A stretch of 64,000 nucleotides of DNA from Phialophora verrucosa (lineage: Eukaryota > Ascomycota > Eurotiomycetes > Chaetothyriales > Herpotrichiellaceae). Positions 22,843-33,022 of the stretch are shown in pieces (position 1 is the first letter of the stretch; every line of letters begins with the position of its first letter). The notes beneath the pieces were generated by a model, which was given only the letters and a program-made list of their open reading frames with translations, had not been told where the DNA came from and did not search any database. The DNA is taken from the NCBI GenBank assembly GCA_002099365.1, contig MSED01000001.1:3472001-3536000 (forward strand), read 5' to 3'. A program made the position numbers and the translations under genes.

Positions 22843-25050
22843 ATGGCCACTGTTGTGGTGCAACAACCTCCTCAGATCCGACAGTCGACGCCGCCACCTC
22901 TGGGCCCGACGATCTCTATAACCCAAACTCGGTCCTCAACTCCAGTCCCCAACAAACATCTGCCTTACTGCCCGCCGGGACCGGTCCCCTCGCAACCACA
23001 GATCACTCCACCAAACTCTCCTCCGCTACGAAATTCGGCCCCGAAACCCACCTCACTTCTTCATCCTGCCACAGGCTACCAGAAACTCTGCAACTCTCCA
23101 CCGATATACGGAATCTCCGTTCACCAGCTAGCAGACGCCCTCCACCACTATGCCTCTCAACCCCTGCCGAACCCCAACTCCGTCTTCCCTTGGCTGCACG
23201 GCCTCCACCCAGAGAACCATATCCAGCTAGCCTTTTTTGTGGCTAGGAAGAAATCGTTACGGAGGACTCCCAAATGCCTGCGAGGTATTACCATAATAAA
23301 AGCGGGAGGGGACCTGAGTCGCTCGCGCATAAAGGGAGCCGTTGCCCCAGATGAAATCCTCAACTTGTCTGAGAGCAATGGTCGAGGCTTCATCGAGTGC
23401 GATCCTCGAGAAGGCTTCTCTGTTCGCAACTTTCACATCCAGGCGGCGAAAATGGCACTCGTCTCGGATATCATTATATATGGCGATGAAGACACGGATC
23501 ATCGCATCATCAAGTCCGTGGCCGAGCGGACGGCCTCTGTACAGAGGAAATGGCGCAAGGAACTGGAGAACGCCGGACAGTGTCCCGAGACGTTCAATAC
23601 CTTCGTGTTAACACAGACCTTTGAAGATTTCGAGCAGGAACATCCAGAGCTAGTAGCGATCGACTCACAAGGGCGATACACCGACCACACCCTTGACTTC
23701 CTGCAACAGGAGAGAAAGGAGATGTGTGCCATGTCCAAGGCGTCGGAGATCTCTCAAGGTGTCTTCCAGGGACCTTCACCTGGGCCGTTCACGGATCCCC
23801 CCTCACTCGCCGACGACCCGTCTTATGACCTGTGCGTCGAAGCTAGTGATCACGCCTCGCTCCCGGATGAGAAGCTCCTCGCGGCGAAACGGAAACAGCT
23901 CGAAGAGCGAGAACCAGATGAAGAGCCCGTTCATCTGGCCTTTCCAAGCTCAGGAAGCATTCTGCCACCCTCGTGGTCTCAAGTCGAAGTCGATGGCATT
24001 TTGCGCATGTGCAAATGGCTCTACGAGCTTACCCACGCAATGAAGCCCGCCGGCAAAGCCACAGATGAAGACGGCGACATTCAAATGACGGAATTCATGC
24101 CTCGGCCACGTCGTGTGCTCTTACATTGTGCTGATGGGTATACCGAGACATCCATGCTCGCGGTCGCTTACTTCATGTACGCCGAGGGCGTGCCCATGCA
24201 TGAAGCGTGGATTCGGCTACACTGTGAAAAGCAAAGAAATTTCTTCGCTTATCCCTCTGACGTGGCGTTGCTAAATTCTATCCAAGCACGCATTTTGCGG
24301 GAATCCCCGGCCGCTGACTCGTCCAAGGTATCCTCCATTGAATCACCCTCATGGCTAGCCAAACTGGATGGTAGCCTGCCTAGCAGGATTCTACCATACA
24401 TGTACCTGGGTAATTTGACACACGCCAATAATCCGGAAATGCTCAAGTTGCTGGGCATTCGGCGGATTCTGAGCGTTGGGGAGCCCGTCTCGTGGACAGA
24501 AGAGCAGGTCAAAGGCTGGGGGAGGGAGAACCTGCTCATGGTTGACCGAGTGCAGGATAATGGGATTGATGAGTTGACGATCGAGATGGATCGGTGTTTG
24601 GAGTTCATCGGTAAGTTGGACACTTTGCTCCGGTGTCTCTAGGCACACTGGACCTTTCCTGAAGATGGGAATTGATCAATATCCAGGACGAGGCAAATCG
24701 GACGGCACAGCAACTTTGGTGCATTGTCGCGTGGGTGTTTCTCGCTCCGCAACAATCTGCATTGCAGAGGTCATGTCTTCTCAGGGGCTGAGTTTCCCTC
24801 GTGCATAGTAAGTTCTATTTCCTCCCCGTTTCCTGTCCTGCAGTCATGTGCTAACATCCGTCCCAGCTGCTTTGTACGTGCCCGCCGCCTAAACGTGATC
24901 ATCCAACCGCATCTGCGCTTCGTGTACGAATTGATGAAATTCGACGAGCAGCAGCAGGAGAAGCGCGGAGAAAAGTTATGTAGGGAGCTGGAATGGGCGA
25001 CGGTGGCGAGAGAAATTGCCGCCATGAATAGGCCTTATGCACGGTCGTGA
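22843..25050 (+). CDS. PPS1: Dual-specificity protein phosphatase, PPS1 family
   Basis: Pps1 is a dual-specificity phosphatase linked to S-phase progression in yeast. Three exons (22843-24610, 24687-24807, 24867-25050) give 690 aa. The active site, HCRVGVSRSATIC, is restored only when the second exon is joined: it is the complete HCx5R signature with catalytic Cys and Arg. The following FPRAYCFVRARRLNVIIQP spans the second splice junction and is typical of the family. The second intron has a GCTAAC branch site. Upstream, at about residues 425-435, a first phosphatase-like domain carries HCADGYTETS, which keeps the Cys but lacks the catalytic Arg. Such a degenerate first domain is characteristic of Pps1 proteins. 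The N-terminal 100 residues are Pro/Ser-rich and probably disordered. Confidence 0.92.
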
Positions 25051-25982
25051 AATATCGACCCCTGTATCAGCAGGAGCCTGGCCTCTCCACACTCTCCCAC
25101 CGATGCGAGGGTTGGAGACGTTTGTGCTCAGCTTTGCACTTGCAGGGCCGCGCGCCAGACCATACGCTCTTGAGCGATGTTTTGCATTGCAGGGCTGCGT
25201 GGGCTTTGAGCCCTATGAAGCTGGCCTTGGTGTCGTTGTACTCTGCTGCTGTACCACGAGCCGACGAGATGATGAATTACGAACCACAGGATATCACGGA
25301 TTGGATATGACGGGAGGACGGATGCAGTATGACCATTGAATAAATTCGAAGGGGCCCACAACGTATATCTAGCGAGGAAATGCACGCGTGGAGACGCCGA
25401 TGCTTGGGGTGGACGTTTCGGCCTGGACGTCGTAACGGAAACGCACTGGAGGGGCCTGCTGCTGGCTGCTTCTTGCAGCTGTTTTTGACGCTTGGGACCG
25501 GGGAGGCTAGGACGGGCCTTGATCGCCTCAGGATACTTAGCAACCAGGGATAGGGACCATGGATGCTCGGTGCGCGCCGACACACTCGGTGCTGGCAGCG
25601 CAATGACATCTGCAGAGGTACTTGCAAACCTTGCTTGATCACACGTATAATGAATACAATGTTTATGAAGTTTATGAGATCGCAAGGACGTGATGTTTCT
25701 CGCTGCTCTATTCAAACCAACGCTCTTGTTACTCCATCTGCCGCATTCTAGCATCCTCAGACATACTGCACTACTTGCGCCGTAGCCATGTAGTTACATG
25801 CTCTGGTGTATCGACAGTCTATTCCGAGCCCTCCTCACGCCCTTGGCGTATATAAGTAGGGCATCGTCGCAACATATCTCTTTTCGGGTCCAATCCGCGC
25901 TCACTCCCTGTCAATTAACCAACCAACCAGTCAGCCAGCAAACCAACTACCAACTACCCGACCGACAACCAATACGGCCGAC
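25051..25982. other. Intergenic, convergent, with an orphan TATA box
   Basis: PPS1 and PPM2 converge here. The left part has only motif-free frames (the largest, 208 codons, is at 25128-25754 minus). The right part (25849-25975) looks like a promoter and leader pointing rightward, although no plus-strand gene follows; see the separate entry. Confidence 0.45.
25849..25856 (+). promoter_or_regulatory. TATA-box-like sequence without an obvious gene
   Basis: TATATAAG on the plus strand, followed from about 25905 by C/A-rich sequence with repeated CCAAC units (25918-25975), the look of a fungal 5' leader. Downstream lies the 3' end of PPM2 on the opposite strand, so a transcript would be antisense to it. 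Confidence 0.35.
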
Positions 25983-28900
25983 TCATAGCTCCTCCGCCCG
26001 CTCCAGCAATTCCCCTGCTAACCTCTCGAGGTAAGCCTTGACCATGTCTCTGGGTATGGTGCCCATGTCGGGCCCTACCGCCACGCGGGACTGTCCGACC
26101 GGAGATTCGACATCAACCCCGGCGGTGGTATCAGCAGCGGCGGGTTCTCTGCCGTTTAGCTTCCCCTTCTCTTTCGGTTTCGGCGCCGACGGGGAAGTGG
26201 TCTGGAAGCGACGGATGATTTTGTCGATGTCGCGACGGCCGTCTTCGTAAGCGGCAAGGTCGCGGTTGCCGTAGACGTCGCGGCCGGCGGCGTACTTGTG
26301 CGGTGAGAGAGTGCGGAAGAAGATGTTCAGGGCGATATTGATAGTGGAGGCGGCTGGGTCGTTGTCGCTCGCGGGGCTTGTTTCGGGATGGGGCGCGGAG
26401 TGCGAATTTGCTGTTGAGCCCGAAGTTGAGCCAGAGGCAGAGGCAGAGGCAGAGGCTGACACGGACGATGGAGCCGGGGTTGGGACGTGGTTGGAAGTCG
26501 ACTGTGTTGTTTCAGATGGTTGTGGTGTGCCTGTGTGGGCCCATAGTGGAGGGATGTACAATGCCTCACCGGGCTTCAGGATAGCGACATGAGGATGTGT
26601 GTTTGGAACGTGGCGCACGGCGTCTCCTCCCGTACCGTGTCTTTCACCTGTCTGGAAGATATCAACAGTTGACGATGTTGACCCTGACGGGAATGATAGG
26701 TGCTTCAAGTCACTCGGTGGGAAGAGGATCAACTTCCGTGTGCCCCGGATCTGGAACAGCACGTTGGCCATGACGTCGTAATGGAGCCACATGTTCACGT
26801 TGGAGCTGATTCGAAGAGGACTGCTGTGCTGGTGGTCCTTAACAAAGGAGAACGAAGCAGGGAGGTGGAAGTCTCCTGAAATTTCGGGCCAGTCACTAGT
26901 GAAGTCGGCAGGCATTGCGGTCGGATTGGTGCTGGAAATGGAGCGGAGATACATGTGTGCAGACGGGTTGCATCGCAGGTGGTCGATGAACTCGTGGAAG
27001 GAGGTGGATTTGTAGGTGAAGTCTTTGCGCTGGAAATTCATGGTTCGACTCTGTGCTGCATGGACGACGACTTCCTCCGAGGGCGGGATCTTCGCCAACA
27101 GGTAGGATGGCGTCCATCGGGATAAGCACGGGCCTAAGTCTAGGGCTGCAATTACCCTGGGGACACCGTCCTGCAGGATGCGGATGAAGTCTTGACTGGT
27201 GTGCGTGTTGACATGCTCGACCGAGGTCAAGTTCGGGGGACTCGAACAGCCGTTGTCCAAGTTTTGCTGCGATGGTGCAGTGGGCGGCATTGCTTCTGGT
27301 TTCATCATGGCCCAGCGCGAGCTGGGACCTGATTCGCGATCGTGCAGCAGCCAACATCCAGGATTCCAATAAGCACCAAAGCTGAAGCAAGTTGCTCCTC
27401 CCCCTACGATGAGGGTCGTAGATTCCGCCGTATAGTGGGTGGAGTGGCCGATCAAGAAAGGTCGAGGGACGCTCGGATCGATCCTGGGCAGGACACATGC
27501 GACTCTCAGCTCCATTTCCTTTTCGTATTCGTTGAAGGCGGAGAAACTGCCAACAATGGAGAGTATCTCGTAGTCTCTTGGAATGCAACCATGCTTTGCC
27601 ACTCCGCCAATAAGCAGGACCTCGTCCCTGATGACGCTGAACGATGCCCCAAAGCGATTCAACCAGGGCCAGATACCCGCGGAAGCATCCAGGGCTGTAG
27701 AAGTCTTGAAATGGATTCCCATCACCCTGTTGTCCCGTATGATCAACCGCCACTTCCATAAGCCTTGACAGACAACTCCGTCTTGACGCATACCGCCCAT
27801 CAGCAGACCGTGGTTGAACCCCAGGCGCATGAAGGATGCTCCAAATCGCGGCATCGGGTCGTCTTTGATATTGCGAAGCGCTTGCCACCCGTTGTGCTTG
27901 TCCCATAACAGAGTATCAATAGCGATTTTTTGTTCTGAAACTTTGCCACCGTAGACTACCACGCCATACTGATCGTGTGGGAGTACCACGGCAGCAGTTC
28001 GGTGTCGGAAACGAGGCTCTGGAAGATCATGGACTCTTTCCCATTTTCCTCCAACCTGCAACCAGCAATCCTTCAAAGGAGCAGTGGGCGACATTCGTCC
28101 GCCGACGAGAAGGTTCATTTCCAGCTTAGCACCGAAGCTTGTGATCGTGTGGCAGCATCTGGCCCCAATGTTTTCAGGAGGTACTGCAGGGTACGGCATT
28201 GCGGAATTCGCGAAGGTATAGACTGAAGTGGTGGATAGCCGACCCTTTAGACCTACTCCACCATGTAAACCCAGAGCATCTTGCTCGGGGATCTTGTAGG
28301 CTGAGCCATGATGCGTTCTCCCCTCTTTTTCTGGGATCGCAGAATACGTGTATGCGAACCATTGAGTGTTGTCACGATGTGGAGAGACTGTCCTTGTCGA
28401 TAGGTCCGATGCTAAGCTGTCAATGGAAGTCCTTCTCGAACCCCTCTGTTGGTCTGGAATCAGTGGTTCAAGCCCTGTTTGCGCCACGAGAAGGCAGTAG
28501 TGTGACCCGAATAGGGCGAATTCTTCCCTATTGCTGGCATTCAGTCTGAGGAATAAGACATTCCGATATGCCACTTACCATTCGTCGAATGGCTCGACTT
28601 CATCCAGCGACATCCTTACAGATGGGGACAGGAACCTTGGGTCCGCCCACAGCTCCCATAGATTCTGGATATTGACATGAGCAAATCCTGCGTCTTGGAA
28701 GCGAAGCGTCTGAGTATGACATCCGGGGTATTCGAGCACAGACCGGAGCGGCGTCCCGAGTTTGGCGAAATGCTTCAGCATGGTGGCAGTGAAGGCGTTG
28801 TCCGGCCGATCCGGGGACTGTTGTTCCAACAAGCAAAACGACACATCTGAGCTCATCAGCCATTTTCCATCAATGTGAAAAATTGAACTTACCAGGGGAC

Positions 28901-29665
28901 AAAGTGGTGGTCCATCTTATCAAGGCATCGGCGTCTTGAGTAGACATGTATGTGATGCTCACCTCCGCGATACAAAGGACGAGGCATTGATCGACGTCGA
29001 CAACAGAATTGATCAACCGCTTGAGTCTTGTCAAGTTCCGCAGGTCACACCCAATTCCGCTGTACTCGACCGAGTCAAAGACAACTCCTTTCTCCAGTTC
29101 AGGACCCGTTTTCACGGAAAGCATATCTTTCATCTGGGGGGTGTTTACAATGATCTCTCGTTTTGTGATCATCAGCGCCTCGAAATCCACATCGAGGAAT
29201 TTGGTGTTGTTGCATAACTCTTTGTGATGGGCCATCCATGAGAACGGCAGCGGGTCGCTGAAGTACCACGTCAGATCCAGACAAGCAGGACAAGGACGCT
29301 AGACACCCTTACTCACTAGCCGCAACCCAGGTTGATGATGACTTTCTTCTGCTCAGACTCTCTTTCAAGAAACTGCCTGACTACCCAATCGATGGCTCTC
29401 ATGCGAAGCCAGTATCCTCTGTTAATGGCGGGAGATCGTCGTATAGGTTTCCGGACAAAATAGCGGTAGAAGTGCGGCTGGGACAGATAGAGCTTCTCTA
29501 CACTTCGCTTGGAAACAATACTGCTGTTGTTCGTCTACAGGCATCGATCAGCGAGGAATGTCGAGAAGACGACCAGCGACTTACGCCCATGATGAGGCCA
29601 GCATTCTTTTCCATGGGTATTTCGTCGTTGATGGCGTCATCTCGGAGCTGCAGCGGAGACGCCAT
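25983..29665 (-). CDS. PPM2: tRNA wybutosine-synthesizing protein 4 (carboxymethyltransferase Ppm2/TYW4)
   Basis: Ppm2/TYW4 carries out the last methylation and methoxycarbonylation steps of wybutosine in tRNA-Phe. Five exons (29665-29585, 29534-29317, 29257-28893, 28846-28579, 28527-25983) give 1158 aa; introns are 46-60 nt. The N-terminal domain is of the leucine carboxyl methyltransferase (Ppm1-like) type: TNNSSIVSKRSVEKLY, then the SAM-binding INLGCGYDPLPF completed across the second intron, and SVLEYPGCHTQTLRF. A Kelch-like beta-propeller occupies about residues 450-800 (FGASFMRLGFNHGLLMGGM, LIGGVAKHGC). The C-terminal JmjC-like domain has WLHYDVMANV (His and Asp metal ligands) and ALYIPPLWAHT (distal His). 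A Ser/Ala/Gly repeat encoded by AGAGGC units interrupts this domain. An in-frame ATG also lies 29 codons upstream (29752); I chose 29665 for its AAAATGG context and the fit to homologues. Confidence 0.93.
26433..26456. repeat. AGAGGC hexanucleotide repeat (4 copies) inside PPM2
   Basis: Four perfect copies of AGAGGC, read on the minus strand as alternating Ser-Ala codons within the low-complexity insert of the JmjC-like domain. Being a 6-bp unit, length changes would keep the frame. Confidence 0.85.
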
Positions 29666-30210
29666 TTTGATTTCCGTTACAGTCCCGAATGGATTGGGAG
29701 TTGAGGAAGATGAGGGATAAGAGGAGAAATAGTTGATTGGAAAAAAAAGCATCAGAGCTTAATGAGGCATGCGAAAACAAATGCTGAACCCAACAGCTGA
29801 CACGCGAGGCGGCACCACCATGTGCACTATCCTTCTCTGATCTTCCTGTTCTTCGGTTCCTTCTCTCAGTTCCCTACTGGCAGTCCACAAGCACCTTTTA
29901 TCTCTCTTCAGAAGATGACTCAATTGCATCCAATATAAGGCTTGGCACTGAGTCGGTTCTGATTGGTTGCCGCGGAGTGTCTTCTTCTTCTACCCGATTA
30001 CTAAACTTGACGTTCAACGTGCGCGCGCGCTCAGTGAACGCTCTCACTTATCGGGTGGTGAAGTTAGCGAAAGGGAAGGAAAATTCCAGCGCCAGACAGC
30101 GTATCGATTAGGCGATTGGCCACCGGACTTGATTTACCTTCCCTGGTTTTTCTGGGAGGAGAAAACGAAGTGGAACAGAGCCTCGACTACTCCCGACTAC
30201 TCTGCACCCC
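29666..30210. promoter_or_regulatory. Divergent promoter of PPM2 and TAP42
   Basis: 545 bases between the two starts. Near the middle, an inverted repeat CGTTCA (30011-30016) / TGAACG (30035-30040) flanks a run of alternating purine-pyrimidine bases (30017-30030, mostly GC). No clear TATA box. Confidence 0.5.
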
Positions 30211-31381
30211 ATGGCTGGAGATTCTGAACCGTCCTTAAGAGCGCTGTTCAAGCAGGCGAAGGATCAGCAAGATGATCTGGAAAGTCTCGATCCGCGGACT
30301 GCGCAATTCCAAGATACCCTCCAGTCCATCATTCATTGCCTCGAGCTATGCCGGCAGTTGATTCAGCAGTTATCATTATTCAGCACGAATGAAGAAGTGG
30401 AGGACATCTCAACGCAGGATCTGCAGTATATGGCTCTTCACCGTGTGTCGAACTTTCTATCGCTGACTGGAAGTGCAGGTATTTGACGGTTGATTATCTC
30501 CTCGCAGAGACCAAAATCAAGGCATATGGCGCTGACAGACTATCTTCGTTACGCGAGGCCGGGGAATTGTTTGAAAAGTTCTTGGCCCGACTAGACCAAT
30601 ATAGCCTGTTAGCCGCCTCCGATCGAGAGCTTTATGAGCGATATCTTGAACAGAAAAGTTCATTCAGGATAGTAGAGACAAACAGTGCGGAGGAAAAACG
30701 GAAGATCAAAATTGCGCGCTTCCAAGAGGAAAAGTCCTTGAAACAGAAACTTCAGGTTTGTGCATCGTTATTTCCGTTGGCACTGGAACTTGCTGACATT
30801 GACAGTATCTAAGAAACGAATCACAGAAGGCGAATGTTGACGACGAAACTATTCGGAGCCTGCATCTCGCCGATATAGCGCTCCGGGTCAACAACACATT
30901 CTCACATCTCGATATGATCAGTCAGGAGTTGGACATCTTGTCACAGATGCACAACGTCGAGCTGATCAGGCCCGATCCTGTCCTTCCAGACCAAAGGGCT
31001 CGTACCAGGCCTGACGAATATTCCGAGCGTCTAGATGGCCCCACTACGATGGCGGGACTTGGGAGGAGAGGAGGTCCCTTGCTGAGTCCTAGCGGGAAAC
31101 CGCTTCAGCCATTTACCCTGACAGACAAGCGTACCCAGCTACGACAAGGGGTGTTCGGGCCCGGTCACAGCCTTCCCACGATGAGTATCGATGAGTATCT
31201 CGATGAAGAACGGCGCAGAGGAGGCATCATTGATGGCGGGGGGAATGCGGACGCACCTCAGCCCGAGCCTGACGAGGACAATATGGACGCGGTTGATGCT
31301 GCCACAATGAAAGCAAGGGAATGGGATGAGTTCGTCGAAGCAAATCCCAAGGGCGCTGGGAACACCTTGAATCGCGGATAA
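30211..31381 (+). CDS. TAP42: TAP42 family protein (PP2A-associated TOR pathway regulator)
   Basis: Tap42 (alpha4 in animals) binds the catalytic subunits of PP2A-type phosphatases and links them to TOR signalling. Three exons (30211-30425, 30479-30755, 30806-31381) give 355 aa, the normal size. The first intron is placed at a GTATAT donor inside a codon. Joining it restores EDISTQDLQYLTVDYLLAE, while reading through it hits a stop soon after. The helical N-terminal half (RLSSLREAGELFEKFLARL, KIARFQEEKSLKQKLQ) corresponds to the TPR-like PP2A-binding domain. The C-terminal part has TMSIDEYLDEERRRGGI and REWDEFVEANPKGAGNTLNRG, both hallmarks of the family. It shares a promoter with PPM2 and converges on HEM3. 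Confidence 0.94.
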
Positions 31382-31541
31382 TTCGGAAGTCCACTTCGAA
31401 CTGCCTCTCACTGGCGACTTCTGTCAACCTCGGGAGGCGAGGCTCCAGCAGTTCATTTCCTGCCACAGTTCCTGCAACAGTTGGAGTGTTGTCCTGGACG
31501 GCTTCACTGCGTCGGTTTAGGAAACGGTGAAAACCTTAAAT

Positions 31542-32663
31542 TCATTTCTCTTCCAAATCGGCGACGGTAGTTGGTCGCTTCTCTTTGATCTCGGCAAGGA
31601 TCTTGTCTGCACCTCTGCGAAGCAGTTCCGAAGCGGCGTTGACTCCGAACAATTCCGCCTCCTCTTTGCTCTGCACGGTCTGCACCATCTCGACGTCCGC
31701 CTTTTCCTTGCCGTCGGTGCTGACAACAATGGCTTTCAGTTGAAGTGCGTTGTGGCTGTTTCCACCTTCTGTCCATACGGTCTCAACGCCTAGCGGGGCA
31801 CTACAACCTCCTTCCAAGGTCCGCAAAAGGCTTCGTTCGGCTGCTGTAGCGAGATAGGTCTGTTGATGATTGATCAAGCTGAGCATGCTCTGTACCCGAT
31901 AGTCCGATGCCCTGTTCTCAATGCCGATGGCACCCTGTCCGACCGCATGTAGCATTCCGCCGTTCCCAGAATCTAGGTACTGGGTAATTCGATCGCCGAG
32001 GTCAAGCCGGAGGAGTCCAGCAGCTGCCAGAATTAATGCATCGAAGGGTCCGTCTGCAGCATCAAGTTTTGCCAGTCGGGTGGGTACATTGCCTCTGACA
32101 TCCACAACCTTCAGATGCGGGTGCTTCAGTGCGATCTGAGCAGTGCGACGGATTGATGAGGTCCCTATCACTGAACCTGCAGGGAGGTCCTGGATGTTGC
32201 AGGCCTTCCTGCCGGCTTTAAGGACAAAAGCGTCTCTCGGATCTTCACGGGCCACCACGGCTCCTATTTCACAGCCTGGAGGCAACTGCGTCGGGACGTC
32301 TAGAAGTCGTCAGTCTAGTCCCACAAATCCAATGCCGAGAATGCGAGACAGACCTTTGAGCGAATGGACCAGGAAATCCAATTGTCCCTCAACCATGAGA
32401 GTCTCAAGTTCATGGGTCCACAAATTCTTCACTGGCATATCTTTGAAAGGCGTGAGTTTGTCAACGTCTCCGGCCGCTGTGTCTCGAGCCTTGATCGTAT
32501 AGCTGTTCTCCGGACATGTGGCTGCTAGTGCATTCAAGACGATTTCCGCCTGCACGAGCGCCAATTTGGATTTTCTGCTGCCCACATTGAATGTGGCTTT
32601 TGAACTCGACTTATCGGAGGTGGCCGGCGCATTCTCTCCTGGGGCCACTGCTTGGGCCGCCAT
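31542..32663 (-). CDS. HEM3: Hydroxymethylbilane synthase (porphobilinogen deaminase)
   Basis: This enzyme polymerises four porphobilinogens to hydroxymethylbilane, the third step of haem synthesis, in the cytosol. Two exons (32663-32354, 32299-31542) give 355 aa. The 54-nt intron begins with the less common GTCTGT. Splicing restores VHSLKDVPTQLPPG, the conserved catalytic-region motif with its aspartate. Other family marks: NVGSRKSKLALVQ at the N-terminus, GTSSIRRTAQ and VDVRGNVPTRLAKLD (substrate and cofactor-binding arginines), and LEGGCSAPLGVETV, which holds the cysteine that covalently carries the dipyrromethane cofactor. Its stop lies 160 bases from the TAP42 stop. It diverges from the Lon gene across about 360 bases. 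Confidence 0.96.
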
Positions 32664-33022
32664 TTTTCGTTTCTTGTGGCGTCTCCGTGTCTGAAGTGAC
32701 TGTCCGGAATTCTCCAGAAAATTGAAAGTTCGAGATACGGCTTGAAGTGGTTAGCGGGTTTCCTGCTGTCACGTGCCTGTTCTCTCACTTCCCCGTGCCG
32801 GACCTCGGCTTGCGGGAGGTCGATGATGAACTGTTCTCGCCTGCATCGGTGCGTCCAGCAACTTCCATGACACCATTCAGGTCAGTCGATGTTGCCCCTT
32901 CTCCCGAATCAGTAATCCTCCAATCCGAACTCAATAACCCCAGAGTCACATAAACACCTGCGGCTCCCCCGCCTCCCTCTCCTTCTCGACCATCACTCTT
33001 ACAGTGACCTATACCATCTATC
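32664..33022. promoter_or_regulatory. Divergent promoter of HEM3 and peroxisomal Lon
   Basis: A compact 359-base region between divergent start codons. The right part is C/T-rich just before the Lon ATG. No TATA box or repeat stands out. Confidence 0.5.

Noticed and set aside
25128..25754. 208-codon minus-strand frame between PPS1 and PPM2
   Set aside because: No motif, basic low-complexity composition, no supporting splice or promoter signal.
26896..27906. 336-codon frame on the PPM2 strand in another reading frame
   Set aside because: It overlaps the Kelch/JmjC coding sequence, which has clear motifs; no motif in the alternative frame.
28546..28578. 33-nt intron ending CTCAG in PPM2
   Set aside because: Too short, and it creates a TGA at the junction; the 51-nt intron ending AATAG restores the conserved DEWEEFALF.
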